DNA of 64,000 nt from Serinus canaria (GCF_022539315.1 NC_066313.1:26697059-26761058); one strand, 5' to 3'. Counted from the stretch's first letter, positions 1-13,960 are shown. Translations and numbers: made by a program. The notes: generated from the letters alone by a model not told the origin.

Positions 1-1330
<1,330 letters not shown>

Positions 1331-3024
1331 GCCCCGCCTGTTACCGATTTCCTAACTAGCCCAGCCGCAACACAGTGTGCTTCTGCCTCCTTTTTAATAT
1401 TTTATTCTTTTTTTTTTTTTCATAGAATTTAGTGCTTTCCCAGAGCTGTCCCCCTTAAAGAAGGCATAACTTCGCCTCTGCACCCCAAAGCCTCTCGTTG
1501 TGCTTTCCGGAGCCCCCCAAGACAACGCTGCCCCTGCGGTGCCAGCAGCCCGCCTACGGGCAGCTGCCGCTGGACAATGGCGAGCCAGAGGCAGAGGAGG
1601 CTGTGTGGATGGAGGCAGCCTCTCAGATGTCATGCTTGGCCTGCAACCGGGTTCCTCCTTCCTTTTTCACAAAGCAGCCTCGGCTTTTGTTTCATGCTCC
1701 TTATTTCAGCCTACTTTAGGTCATTCCCTCTTACCCCCTGAGCCCGACCCCAGGTGAATTTTGCAGGAAGCGCTGGCGTCGCCCCTCACCCCATTATCCG
1801 GTGGGAGGAGACTGCGCACAAATCGATCACTACATAAATATTTTATGGATGTGGACACCTGTGTTCCCTTGCTGTCTGTGTGCTCCTGGCCCGTTCCCCC
1901 AGGATTTGAGGAGCTGAGCCGAGCGTGGCACTTGCGCAAAGCAGCCTCTGATGTGTCAGCTGAGCCATCAGCAAGGGGTGAGCAAGCAGTGGGTTGGAAT
2001 TCAGAGATGCCCATCACCACACTACGCTGAGCTCTGTGGAAGGAGCTGGGCATGCTACAGTGGGGCACTGTGCTACAGCCCTTCCCTTGGGACCAAAGGT
2101 ATAGCTCAATCTACACTGCCCGAACTTCCCGGCTCCACTGAGGATGGCCAGTTTTGTGGGTCCTGACTGAGAGTCTGCCTGCTGCATGCTCCCTGCTGCT
2201 TTTCCTCCAGGTCTCCTCCATCCCTCCATTACTATTCTGCCATCCTGACCTGGGAGCAGTCCAAATGGAATTTGTTCCCCTCTCCTCCCTTGCCGTGTCC
2301 AGCATCAGTTATATTCTGTGGCCTGCTGATCTCCCCTGTCCTGCCCATGACTCACGGCTCCCCACAGCAGCCCCCAAGTGCATTTATACTTCCTCTCCCA
2401 CCAGTAACCATCTGCATCCTCCCTGGCACACCCATGACCACTGGAACCCAACTGGATTTCCTCTGAGATGGGCTTAGTTTGGGAAAGAAGTGAGCTTTCC
2501 TCTTCTGTCACCTCCTTTTTAACTCTTTTCCTCTTCTCAAGCAGATGTTCCTTTGCTCTGCCTCTGACTAGGGAGGCTGAGCAGTGGCAAGCAGTGTTTT
2601 TGTCCAGGGAGAGGAGGGCAGGAAGGCTTTCCTCGTGGGCAGGCAGAAGAGATCCCCATCTTCCAAACACCAGCACTGCAACAGCAGCTGGTAGGGAGCA
2701 ATGTGCCTGGCAGCAATGCTACCAGATAAACGCCCAGGGAAAAGAGAAGGACACGTGGACAAGAGGGATCCCAGTCAAGAAAATTGTTTTGAAGCAGCAG
2801 TGACAGTTCCAGCTCGGAAACCCCCCAGCATGTGACCTTCAGCCACCGCTGACTCCCTCCTTCCTGCTGCCACATCCTGCCACTTGCCCCCCATGCTGCC
2901 ACAGCCTGCCTGCGTGCCTGGCAGCCCGTGCTTTCTGCCACAGCCTCCTCCCTGACACACCTGCTTTCACCCCTCCACACCCTTGGACCTGGGTGAGCAA
3001 GGTCAGACTGGGGGGATCTGCTGT

Positions 3025-3059
3025 TGCTGTGTGCAGCCAGTGAAAAGCTGCACACAGCA
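3025..3059. repeat. Perfect inverted repeat, 13-bp arms, 9-nt loop
   Basis: Arms 3025-3037 (TGCTGTGTGCAGC) and 3047-3059 (GCTGCACACAGCA) are exact reverse complements around the loop CAGTGAAAA. A G-T and a further G-C pair could extend the stem. It lies about 2 kb upstream of the IFFO1 start. Function unknown. Confidence 0.85.
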
Positions 3060-6000
3060 GCTCTCTCTAACAGGTGAGAGAACACAAACTGTGCAGCACG
3101 TGCCTTCCCAAGCTCTGCTCCTGTCTAGCTGGGGAAACCCAGCAAGTGGAGCTGATTAATGAAATGCCAGTGGAGGAAGGAAAATGCCATCCATCAGGAA
3201 AAGCTTTTTTTTACCAGCTGGCCAGCACAGCAATGGAACAGGTGGTGAGATCTCTGTCTGTGGTGGTTCTTGGGGCTCAGCTGTGCAAATCCAGTGGTGT
3301 GACCTAGTGCTGGGACAGTCTCACTTACAGCAGAGACTGGGCTACAGACCTCCAGCACCTCTTCCCACCAACACTCCTGCTGCCTCCTGGACAGGAGGCA
3401 ATGTGGAGCCTCCTTTTTTCTCTAACTTTGTTTTCTTAGGATACTTGCTGGGGTAAAAGATTCCTACTGATGCAGAAGATGACTGGGGCAAAGGGCCAAC
3501 CTGTTCTAGTTATTCCTGCAGAAGCCCAGAAATTAGAGACAATCCTGCTACCCAGGGGACCACAGCGCTCCTCTGGGCCTCAATCTCACTGCAGCACAAC
3601 AGCTCCTCCTCCTCATCTTCCCCTCTTGGTTCACCTAACACTTCTCCAGACCCTCCTACTGTTCCTGCTCCCACTTTATCAGCTCAGGGCCCACAGTGGC
3701 ACTGCTGGGCTGCAGCTGCTGACATGCAGAGCTGCTCGTTACAGCTCTTAAAATCATTCCTGTAGCCAATGTGAAAAAAGACACTTACTTGCAAACATGG
3801 TGGTATTTATCTTCCACAGGTTTTAAGGCAAAGGAAGAAGCACTGCCCTGTACAAAACAGACAGTGGAAATTCCTGTAGTTCAGATCAGATACTTGTGTG
3901 GGACTCTGTCTCTAATTGCTGACAGAACAGTAAAAAGAGATTAAGTCTCTACTACTATCCTCCATGGGCAATTCAAGGTAGATTTCCCAGCTGCCAACCC
4001 CTATGAAATCCAGCTGTCTCCTTTGTCTTTGCCCAGCTGTAACATCCATTACTAGCCTGAGATGCTCCTCCTCCACCAGATCTCAGAAGCTCTTGGTAGC
4101 TAACACACCCTCCTTGCAAAGGTATTTCATAGGTGAAACCTGTCCAAATCAGCAGCACAGCTTTCACAGAGGATCCTTTTGGAAGGCATAGGTCTCCTTG
4201 GTGTGTCTGTACCCCATCTCCCTGCTCCCCTTTCCCTCCAAGTACCTCGGTGGTACCTTCTCCCTTGCACAGCACTGCTGAAGTATTTCTGTGTAAACTC
4301 TCAACTCTTCCAGCTTCTGAGATTCTTCCCTAAAACTGACCCATAAAATTGCTTCTGTCCACAACCAGAGGGAGATGTTGCAATGCACACATGACTTTTG
4401 GGCCTAGCAAAGTCATCAGCCCAGTCAGCTGCCTGGATTTGGGTGCAAATGTGGAGAAATTGCTGCAGAGGAGCAGCTGCCAGCAGCGTCTGGGTGATCT
4501 CCACGCGTAACTCACAGAAATGTTCCTGTCTAACAGCAAAGGAGGGAATGCATTTTCTTCTAAAAATACACAAACACCAGTCCAGGAGGGAGTTTTGGAG
4601 CCAGGTCTTCATGAGAAGGCAGTTCTAGGCAGTGCTAGAGTCCGGGATCCAGGTGATTTTACTTTCTCAGCAGTTCCCCCCTGACTCCATCAGGCAGGTG
4701 GGACTAGCAGACATCCTCCACAGGAGCTCTCCACATCCTCTCCAGCAGGGATGGACAGCCTGGGGGAGCAAGACCCACTGGTGGGACTTTGGCCATTTGT
4801 GGATTCAGCCCCTGCAAAAGTGTCTGTATCTCTGAGTGTTATGTGCAATGCAGTGTGTGCATGGAGATCCAGATTTCATACCCAAGTCCCTGAAATGTGC
4901 AGGGCAGGATTTCAGCCCCTTCCTCAGGATACAGGCAGACATGAGGCAATGCAGCTGGAGGCAGCACGCCTGGCCCAGAACAGACATTACAGCACATGAC
5001 ATCACTGGAGTCAGTGACCGACCCTGTCACTACTGGAGTCTCTTCTCTTTCCATTGCACACTCTTGTCCCCAGAAGTCTTCATTTTCCTTCCCTGCCCCA
5101 GCCCAAGGGTGCAGCAGTGCAGGGGCTGCCTCTCCCTCCTGGCATGCAGAGGGGGGCTGCTGCCAGCCTGCAGGGCAGGAGCTGCCACCTGGCTGTCTTC
5201 TTTGTGCCCTGATAAGGCTTCTCCAACAGCCTCCCAGTTTGGGGAGAAGGACAGCATACAGCACAGAGGAACGGATATCACGACTCCTCTCAACAAGCTT
5301 TTAATCTGTGACAGCATTTTTACCCCTCAGATCTGCTTTCAATCCTTGCTCTGCCTCAGTTCTTGCTTTGCTGTGTCTCAGCTCCTGCAAGCGTCGTTAT
5401 CAGCAGCTTTCAGATATTAAAACACATTAAAGGAAGGTACTGAAAGATGATCCAGCAGCCACATTCTCCAGAAATCTCAGCTTTCAGGTAACAAAAGATT
5501 CCCAGAGTAACGAGGCGGCTGCAAGCACAAGCCTAATGTGACCACAGCCTTGTACCAGAATGCAGAGGAAACCACCAAGCTTTGTCCCCAGCTGCTGCAT
5601 CCCCAGTACTGCCTCTGAAGCTCAGTGGTGGCATTTCAATGTCACATTCAACATCATCTCTCTGAGCGGTGATAACTGCAACAGCTGAAATCAAGAGCAG
5701 GAGATCAAACCACCAAAGAGAGATGAAAATTTATCCTGTCTCTTCCCAGCTATAACAAAAGGTTTGCAGGCATGCCAAGTGATTGGAACAATGCTCAGCA
5801 AGAGAGGTTTTCCTGATACAGTTAAAGCAGCAGCTATTCCTGCATTTCACGGCTGGAATTCCACCGTAATTTGGACATTTGCTCAAAAACGGACAGTTAT
5901 CTTGGGATCCCAGCCAGGAAAACTCTATCCCTGCTGATGGGGTTATCAGGATAAACTGGTTCTCAAGCTGAGGCCGCACACTCACATGGTGACCTCATCA

Positions 6001-6367
6001 GGCGGCAGCAAGAACACAGGACAAATCCGCATTGCTCCCAAAAGGACTGGCCAGGGCTGAAAGAGGCTCTTGCTGCTTTTCTCACCAAAACTTAGGGTGC
6101 ATTTGTCTTCTCTGAACAGTTCCCACTTTTACAGCCTTTATGCAGATGGGGGTACTAGAAATGCAATATTGAAGCAGTAATTCTTTCCCTCGGGTGCTGT
6201 TGCACCTAGCATTTATTTAATTATTCTGAAAGACGCTGAAACTCTTCCCTTGGGTCCTCTGTATCCAACAATCCAGACCTCAACTCACAAAGTGAGACAG
6301 TTGCATTCAGAGGCTCCTCCCTGACCTAATTCACATGGGGAAGCATGGGGAAAAAGTTATTTTTCAA

Positions 6368-6413
6368 CTATGGAAATATTTGTTTAATGGCTATGGAGAT
6401 ATCTGTTTAATGG
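6368..6413. repeat. 23-bp tandem duplication
   Basis: Two adjacent 23-bp units (6368-6390 and 6391-6413), each starting CTATGGA and ending GTTTAATGG, differ at two positions. A recent local duplication in intergenic DNA. Confidence 0.85.
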
Positions 6414-7782
6414 CTATTCAAGACAAAATGATAAAGTCAGTTCCCCACTCCAAACAGGGTTATAGTAAATAAAACACACAGATAGATAAGCCCTAAAAAG
6501 CAGAAGATAACAAGGTCTGTAACAAAGACCAGGACTCCTGAGACAGAGACTGAACCATTACAGCAATCACTCAAGTGAAACCTTGAAGGGCTTCAGCCAG
6601 AAACTTCACAACTGATAAAAAAGCAGCATGATCATGGGCTTTGTGGGAAAGAGCAGATCTGTGGTGGGACGTTCGAGGGAAACTGCAGGAGGGTGTAAAG
6701 TTTATTATGCAATGTTTTAAGGAAGATTATGGGAGCAAAACTTACTATGGACGTTGAGGGGAAGGACTGAAGGAGGCAAAAGGGAGGCACCAAGCTAAAT
6801 CAGGGAGATTAGAGGAGGGGAAATGGAGAGAGGAATAAACAGGAGCCAGTCACACGGAGACTGGCTGCTGGTCGGTGTGCCTGTGTGGCTGAGCCCTGCT
6901 CCCAATGACCACCATCTGTCCTGGCTTGGCATTAAGCTAATCCCAGCACGCATGCACGCTGCTGGCCCGTCAGCTAACTGCAAGCTGGGCTAGCCTGCAA
7001 GCAGGAAAGGAGGCTGAGAACCAGGCAGCAGACAGACCACAAGCCTCAGGACCAGCTGCCAGTGACCCAGCAAAGTGTGGGCAGACAACCCACCAGCATA
7101 GTCTGGGTTTGATGGCCAGGGAGCAAGAACAGGATTAGGCCTTTTTTGTTGTTCGTGTTTTTTAAGTGCTGTTTTGTCTGTCCCTGGGCACCCATCACAG
7201 CAGGTTCCCTCAGTTTCTGCTGATCACTCTGGGCCTGCTGGCATCCATAGTGAGTGGAAAGCTGCAGCCTCACATGTAGCAACCAGGACATTTAGATAGA
7301 AACAGCCCAGACCACTGCTCCCTGTGTCTCAAGGAGAAGCAGCTACAGCTGGGTGAACATGAAGGCAAAAAGAACTGCACTGTACAGCTCCACAAACCAA
7401 AAGCAATCCCTGCTCAGGTCTGGAAGGCCAAGAACTGAAAGACTGCTGGGGATGAGAAAAATGGTGAAATGGGGACAGTCACAAGAGTGAACTAAGTGAC
7501 AATAGGGAACTAGGGAAGCACTGGGCTAGAGCCTTGCCCAGACAAAGCACTCAGCTGACAGCTTCACACAATACAGCCTTCATGCAGGCAGCAAGGATTT
7601 CAGCTCCCACTGCTTCTTCACAAACATCCCCATTGTAGGGAATAAGGACAGACACCAGAAATGCCAGAGCATCAGCTGGGAGTAAGAGGGGTTTCTGCTG
7701 CAAAGGAATAAGGGGACACAGCAGAGTTCTGTATTTCATGCTCCAGTGAAAATGAACAAGACTTGAGCAAGAGTATAAAACT

Positions 7783-7788
7783 TTTAAT
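7783..7788 (-). terminator. NOP2: Candidate NOP2 polyadenylation signal (ATTAAA)
   Basis: ATTAAA on the minus strand lies about 177 bp after the NOP2 stop codon and is the first plausible hexamer there. It implies a short 3'UTR ending near 7760-7770. Confidence 0.55.
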
Positions 7789-7964
7789 GGGTCAGTGCCC
7801 CAGTCCTTGATGCAAAGGGAAAGGAGCAAAGGGGGCTATCATTGTCCCAGGTGCTCAGAGCTGCAGAGATGATCTGCACAGAGCAGCAAAGTGGGGGTAC
7901 ACACAGAGCTGCAGCAGCCTTTGCTCTTTGAGGAAGGGACCAACACGTGGAAAAGCAGTTCCTC

Positions 7965-10600
7965 TCACTGTCCATTCGCTTTCACTCTATGCTTCTTCTT
8001 CCTGGTAGGGACTTTAGGCCGCATCATTTTGGGAAAAGGCCGGACAGCCTTCAAGGGTTTCCTCTGTGCTTGCAACGAATGTTTCTTCTTCAAAGCAGGC
8101 TGGGGCAGCTTCTGCTCTTTGTCAGCTTTTGAGCCCTCAAGTTTCTTCTTTTTTGGCGGAGGCTCCGTGATGGTATCAGGGACAGGGGATGGAGCTGCCG
8201 CTTCCACAGCAGGCTCTTCATCTGAAAGGAGAGAAAGGCGCTGTGAGAAGAACCAGCATGGCTTCTGCAGGGGAAGCAGCCTGCGAGGGCAGGCCCAGCC
8301 ATCTCAGCTGAGCTCCAGCTCTACGTCACCTTTCTGTGCCTGCGGGATGGCATTGGAGAACTTCTTGAACTTGGCGATGAAGAACCCATCCATATTGTGC
8401 GTGTGGGGGTAGAAACGCCGTGTGCACTTGAGGGACGGGTGGAAGCGACGGTCCTTGAACCTGGAGGAAGAAGAGGGGTGAGGAGTGATAGAACGCCTCT
8501 GCTCAAGCCTGGCCACCAAGGAGCTGTGACACGTGCAGCTTGTGACCCGGCACGCACCTGGTGAAGCCTTCCTTGCCAAAGTCCAGGCCTGTGGCCACCA
8601 AGCGGACATTGCGTTTCTTCAGGGCATAATCCACAACCCACTCGTTCTCCTCCACCTGCCAGAGGCCAAGCGTTAGGATTGAAAACCCACCATCTCCTTA
8701 AGAGGAGGTGACCAAAGCAGATGGTGGTAGAAGGCATCACTTACCATGATGGAGCAAGTGCAGTAGACAATGTAGCCCCCTGTCTCTGAGGCAGCATTGA
8801 CCGAATCTATGGCGCTAAGAATCAGCTCCTTCTGCAGGTGGGCACAACGCAGGATATCCTTCTCATCCTGAGGGAGAAAGAAAGGTTAGGATGCCACAAG
8901 CCCAGGGAAGCACTCCAGGCCTTTGCTGTGGATGAGGGAATGAGAGGAGAGCAAAGCACATATAATGTTCAAGAGTCTGGAGTTTTCTGCAGAAGTAATA
9001 CCAAAAAACCAGCCCTAGTACAACACACAGAATAAGAAAGAAAAGAAAAAATATATTGTAGGTATCTCGCAAAAACAAAGCTGCCCCCAAAGGCCTTCCT
9101 CTCATGACTCATACTCGAGTCTGCACTTGCCACCCACCTTGTTCGTTTTGACAGCGGGATCCTTGGAAATGACACCTGTTCCGCTACAAGGAGCATCAAG
9201 CAAGACACGGTCGAACCCTCCAAGAACCTACAGGCAGATATAGATTTGGAATTACATTCACAGGAGGGGACTCAAAACAAGGCCAAGACTAGAAGGGGAA
9301 CCAGAAGACTGGGAAGGCAGGAAACACTCCTTCTCCCTCTTCCCTGTCCACCTTCCTGCCTCCGTATCAAGTAACAACCACACTCCCCAGCAGCTCTGCT
9401 CCTCCTGCTGTGACAGGTGACTCTGGAGAGCACAGCTTCACTGAAGGGACAGCAGAGCAGCTCTGGGTAAGCACTGTAACCAGGAACGTACCTTGGGGAA
9501 CTGGCGTCCATCGCAGTTACTCACAACAGCATTGGTGACCCCCAGGCGGTGCAAATTCCCTACCACGCTACGGAGCCGCTCGGCACTGCTGTCATTTGCC
9601 AGGATCATCCCTGTGTTCTTCATAAGCTGAGCTGCCAGAGGGCAAAACACACCAGCAAGGGGCTAAAAACCTCTCGTGCCTTTGTCTCCAGTGACAGCCA
9701 CCCCCTCCTTTCCTCGAGTTCAGTCCCCCTCTATTCCCTTTCAATGTGGACCAGTGGAAACTCCCCACTTGACAGAGCATCCCTCCTAAGGCTCCAGGGT
9801 GGTACCTATGTAGCTGGTCTTGCCTCCTGGGGCACAGCACATATCCAGGATGCGCTCATTCTCCTGTGGAGCCAGCGCCATGACAGGGAGAAGACTGGAG
9901 GCTCCTTGCAGCATGTAGTGTCCGGCCAGATACTCTGGGGTGGCACCTGGGCAGGGAAGGCAGAACAGAAGAAGATGAGACGTGAGAGAAAGGGAAACAG
10001 GAGAGGATGAGCTCAGCGCTGGGCAGTAAAGGTGATCTCACCGATGGGCACAGTGGAGTCATAAATAACAAGGCCTGTTTTGGACCACTTCCCCAGCGGG
10101 TCAAGATTCACGCCGCGGTTGATGAGAGCCTGCAAGGCAAGGAGAAGGGACTGAGACGCTGCTCTGGGGGACAGGCAGTTCAGGGCACAGCCACTGGCTC
10201 CTGCTCACCTGTGCCAGGTCCCGCCGCCGCGTCTTCAGCGTGTTGGTGCGAATGGTGACAGGGCGCGGAACCTCGTTAGCCTCCAGGAAGTTTACCAGCT
10301 GGATGGAAGAAGGGACAGAGAACAGAAATAGAAATGAATTCTCAGGGAGGCAGTCAAACCCCCACTGGTCAGCACAGCTATGGGTAGAGCAGGATCCCAC
10401 CTCAGGGAGCGGGAAGATGTCCATGAGCTTGGTGAGCAGGAAGTCGCTGTAGGAGTAGTAGGCAGCCATGTCCCGGCGCAGCAGCGCGAGATATTCCTGC
10501 CGGGAGCGCCCCTCCTCCCGCTTCGCCCTGAAGTCCTGCAGCACCTCCATGTTGCCCTGGATGCGCTGGTGAATGATGTGCAGGTCAGGGGGCTCAGCAG
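7965..10600 (-). CDS. NOP2: NOP2 methyltransferase segment, exons 7-16
   Basis: Residues 241-692. Exon 7 carries the helical lead-in ([39 protein letters not shown]). Exon 8 has [20 protein letters not shown], an RNA-binding lead typical of Nop2/Sun enzymes. Exon 10 contains the SAM-binding motif [12 protein letters not shown] (about residues 401-412). Exon 12 has [19 protein letters not shown], with the release cysteine at about 474. Exon 13 has [10 protein letters not shown], with the catalytic TC cysteine at about 528. Both active-site cysteines are present, so the enzyme should be active. Exon 15 has [28 protein letters not shown]. Exon 16 is a lysine-rich tail ending [11 protein letters not shown]. 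Confidence 0.96.
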
Positions 10601-13600
10601 GTGGGAACACCGTCAAGGAATCACCAACAGCCAAGGAACTCGCACAGGGGCTCTTTCCAAGCATAACTGGCCGCGCATGCCACAACAGAGCCTGTGCCAG
10701 AAAGGCTCTGCTGGAATACTACTTCCATCAGAGCTCAGGAGATGCAGGGTTCAAAGGATTAAACCAGACAAAAAAGTTCATGAGGCAGAACTAGAGAGTT
10801 TTTAAAAGGGCAATCAAATGGTATGGAGGAGAGTAAGAAGGGAGGCAGGAAATGAAAATCCCCAAAGGCCAGAAGTAAGCACTTTGGATGCTAGAACTGC
10901 TGTCATTCGAAACTTTGGGAATGGGTTGCACAAACACCCACCAGAAAAATCAGAGTAGAGAGGAACAAACCATATAAAAAGTCATCCATATGTATTTAGG
11001 ACTAGAAAGGAAATTAGGGCAGATTCCAAGCCCCATACAGGGCATCACAGATTTCCTAACTGTGCTATACAGAAGCACAGCATTATACACTATCTATTAG
11101 GACAGCTCAGCTAAAAATACCTTGTCATGCACAGACACTTCTGCTAAGCAATATGCATGATAAAGTCCAAGTGAAGCTCTCTGGTTGTATCCAGGCCCCG
11201 TGCTGCATCATGCACATGCCTTATGGATGTCACAGATAAAAAGGATATCCTCCTTCTCAATCTCTTCACTAGTTGGCAGTTTGAATTGTTCATCTATATC
11301 CAGGTTGAGCTGCAGATCTGGGCCCTCTTCCTTCTGTCCCATTTTCTGCTTGCTTGCCTCCTCTTCTTCCTCTTCCTCCTCCTCTTCTTCTTCACTGTCA
11401 TCTTCACTGAGGCCTTCCCTAAGGACAAAGAACAGGATCACACAGATGCTTCTCAACTACCATTTCTTAGATGGCACAAAAGACAGAGGAATAAAAACAC
11501 AGGCTCCTCATTTATCCAGGAAAGGCTCTTCACACTCACCTGTCAGGCTTCTGCTTCAGGGCAGCTTTTTCAATAGGCAGCAGCTAAATAGAGACAAAAG
11601 ATTAATAAAAAAACATCCACAGTCATCCCCTTGCTTCCCACTATCTGTGCAATTTACTTGCTCTCTTTAAAAGGGACAACAAACAAAAGCATTGAACATT
11701 ATGCTGGAATCAGCTGCTAAACTTGAAATCATTCTTGTGAAGGAAAGGAGGGGAAAGTTCTCCATCACCTCTCCACCCCCTGCCACTAAAGCCTTCCTTT
11801 CCCCCCAGGCCCAAGGGGTCCTTTCAGCCAACAACACCCAAGTATTTCTTCTGTAATTAAGAGCAAGAAGTTCCTACCTCTTCTTCCTCTGATGATGAGA
11901 CGCCATAATCATCCACCATCTCCTCGCTGCTCCCATCATCCTCCTCCTCCATCTCCCAGCCCTCTTCCACCTCACCATCACTGGATAATTCCACATGGTT
12001 TCCTTTTGGTTGGGTTTTCTTGGCTTTGGCTGGAGCCAGCCACTTGGAATTGCCATCACTGAAGCCAGAACGGCCACGGGCAGCTTGTCCTGCTGCCTTT
12101 ACAGCACGTTTCTCCTTCTGTGGGGGCAGCTGCTCTTCAACTAGAGGAAGAAAAACCAGTCAGAAGTTCAGCATTATTTCCAAAATAGGCTGCTCTGGTT
12201 TTCCAGTAGTTACACAAAAAGGCCTTAGTCCAAATCCTGAGCTGCCTGTCCAGAGGGAGGGACTGCTTTCTCTCTACATCTCATAAAGTACCAGGCATAT
12301 TCTCACCTCTCCCCAGTGGACCTTTCAGGAGACCTAACTAGAATTACCAAACTAAAACACTGCCACAAAACTCTTATGGTGTTTGCTCTGACATATTCCA
12401 GTACCGTCTGCCCTGACTCTTTGTCTATCCTTCCTTCTTTCTACTTGCAGAGTTTCCTGGGCTACACAAGATGTAACATAAAGACTTAAAAGCCTCAGCT
12501 GTAAAAGCAAGCTGCAACAACCTTGCTGTGAATGGAGGTTAAGTTAAAAATGGATTTAACAAGCAGAAGAGAGATCTTTGACTAGTTCTTCAGACAACAC
12601 TGCCTCCTGACATAGCAGCCACCAGAAATCAGATAGAATTCATTGTTATTATCTATTAGAGAGAACCCAAAAGAGGCCCAAAATGATGAAGGGTCTGGAG
12701 GGGAAGGTGTATGAGGAGCAGCTGAGATCACTTGGTCTGTTCAGCCTGGAGGAGACTGAGGAGAGACCTCATTGCAGTCTGCAACCTTCTCATGAGAGGA
12801 AGAAGAGGGGCAAGCACTGATCTCTTCTCTGTGGTGATCACTGACAGGACCTCAGGGTACGGTAATCAAAGTTGTGTCAGAGGAGGTTTAGACTGGATAT
12901 GAGAAAAAGATTCGCCACCCAGAGGGTGGTTGGGCCCTGGAACAAGTTCCTAAGGAAGTGATCACAGCAACAGGTGCGTCTAAGTTCAAGAAGTATTTGG
13001 ACAACACTTTCAGGAACATGGTGTGACTCTTGGGGTGGTCCTGTGCAGGGCCAGGAGCTGATTCAACTATCCTTGTGGGTCCCTTCCAATTCAGGAAACT
13101 CTAGGATTTTGTGATTTAAAATAATGAAATTCCACGTGTCCTCTGCCTTGAAAACAACGCCGGAGAAGGACGGTGGCGGCAGCGCCCGGGGGGAAGCGGG
13201 ACTGGGGACCGCCGGCCCGTCAGCCCGGTTCGGACCCGTTCCCACTCACCTGTCGGCTCCGGCTCTTCCTCTCTTCCTCTTCCTCCGAGCGGCCTCCTCC
13301 CGGCCGGGCCGCTGCCCGCTCCCAGCCGCCTCTTCGCAGCCCTGCATCGCGAGGGGAAGCGGCGATCAACCCCGGCCCGGCCCGCACGCCCCGGCCCGCC
13401 GAACCGCCCCCCTCACCTCCTTCTGCCGTGACTGGAGAGCTTCTTCCGGCCGGTCTCGGGCTCTGCGGGAAGACACGCGGCGGTCAGACGGCCACGGGCG
13501 CCGCGGGGCGGCGGCGGGCCGGCGCAGGCCGCACTTACCTGGCGGCAGGAAGCGGGCCAGCTCCACCTCGGCCCCGCGCTGCTTGCGGGCCTTGCGCCCG

Positions 13601-13644
13601 GGCCCGCGCTTCTCCTTCCTGCTGGGGTCGAGCTTCCGCCCCAT
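7965..13644 (-). CDS. NOP2: NOP2, nucleolar rRNA (cytosine-5) methyltransferase, complete
   Basis: NOP2 (also NOL1, p120, NSUN1) methylates a cytosine of large-subunit rRNA in the nucleolus, using S-adenosylmethionine, and supports 60S ribosome assembly. I read 16 coding exons giving 692 codons: 13539-13644, 13417-13462, 13250-13341, 11878-12140, 11540-11583, 11249-11418, 10401-10600, 10209-10298, 10042-10129, 9806-9946, 9492-9631, 9138-9227, 8745-8867, 8558-8655, 8330-8460 and 7965-8221. Frame is kept throughout. All introns are GT-AG except the AT-AC intron 10601-11248. The start [21 protein letters not shown] matches the family and sits in a CpG island. The stop is at 7965-7967. At 692 residues it is shorter than the longest human isoform, because the repetitive C-terminal tail is reduced. 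Confidence 0.96.
10601..11248 (-). other. NOP2: U12-type AT-AC intron of NOP2
   Basis: The exon 6 donor reads GAGG|ATATCCTTTTT, the U12 AT-AC 5' splice site, and no GT donor fits the frame here. The acceptor reads TTCCTTGACGGTGTTCCCAC|CT: a U12 branch motif (10620-10611, branch A about 10613) lies 12 nt before the terminal AC. Joining G with CT restores the frame into the conserved [12 protein letters not shown]. The human p120 gene is the classical model substrate for an AT-AC intron, so position and type are conserved. Confidence 0.93.
11249..13644 (-). CDS. NOP2: NOP2 N-terminal segment, exons 1-6 (basic and acidic low-complexity region)
   Basis: Residues 1 to about 240. Exons 1-3 give the basic nucleolar-targeting part, [16 protein letters not shown]. 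Exon 4 encodes an acidic stretch with [13 protein letters not shown], aligning with human VDDYGADSNSEDEEE. Exon 5 (44 nt) gives [14 protein letters not shown], the counterpart of human LLPIERAARKQKAR. Exon 6 holds a long glutamate run encoded by GAG/GAA repeats (about 11361-11400), then [20 protein letters not shown], and ends in one base of a split codon at the AT-AC intron. This part is disordered and varies in length between species. The intron between exons 3 and 4 contains a CR1 insertion. Confidence 0.93.
12655..13115 (+). mobile_element. CR1 LINE fragment in NOP2 intron 3
   Basis: The sequence has the usual CR1 3' end order: a TATGAGGAGCAGCTGAG-like start, CTTGGTCTGTTCAGCCTGGA, TCACCCAGAGGGTGGTTGGG-like, GGGTCCCTTCCAATTCAGG, and an end near TTTTGTGATT. 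It is 5'-truncated, diverged and non-coding. It runs opposite to NOP2. Confidence 0.9.
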
Positions 13645-13960
13645 GGCCGCGCCGTGAGACCTCCGCGCGCCTCCGCCGCCGCACGTGCCGCGCTCCCCGC
13701 CGCCCCGGCGCACGCGCCCGCCGCCGGCCCGCCCCCGCCCCGCCCAACGCGATCGCTGATTGGCCCTGTCGGCAACGTCAGCGGCGCGGGCCGCCCGCCC
13801 CCGGGACGCGCGGGTCCGCCCCGCCGCGGGCACAGCCGTAGCGGGAAGGGGGCTGCCGGCCCCGGGAGGGAGGCGGGGCTCCTGCCGCAGGCACTCACAG
13901 GCGGGTCCTGCAGCCGGGGCAGGGGGCAAACAGCCCAAGGCAGGCAGCAGTGAAAGCAGC
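13160..13960. promoter_or_regulatory. NOP2: NOP2 CpG-island promoter with E-box and CCAAT box
   Basis: A GC-rich, CpG-dense block spans NOP2 exons 1-3 and about 300 bp upstream. A palindromic E-box CACGTG lies at 13682-13687, 38 bp before the start codon. An inverted CCAAT box (ATTGG on the plus strand, 13759-13763) reads CCAAT along the gene. Both fit a TATA-less growth gene. MYC control is an inference from the E-box and from what is known of ribosome-biogenesis genes. Confidence 0.75.

Larger units (their letters stand above)
1331..7780. other. Intergenic, IFFO1 promoter to NOP2 3' end
   Basis: About 6.4 kb with no gene I can support. Open frames here are short and show no recognisable protein or splice pattern. 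Notable items are a poly-T run near 1408-1422, a perfect 13-bp hairpin at 3025-3059, and a 23-bp tandem duplication at 6368-6413. No complete transposon is recognised. Confidence 0.7.

Noticed and set aside
6724..6733. TTATGGGA resembling the inverted motif core
   Set aside because: Only a partial match, isolated and far from CHD4.
11221..11248. A GT donor (ATCTGTGAC) as the end of NOP2 exon 6
   Set aside because: It brings a frame break with the next exon, whereas the AT-AC pair restores frame and matches the known U12 intron.
13124..13953. Long frames on both strands around NOP2 exon 1
   Set aside because: Shadow frames of the CpG island; the spliced NOP2 exons explain the coding signal.
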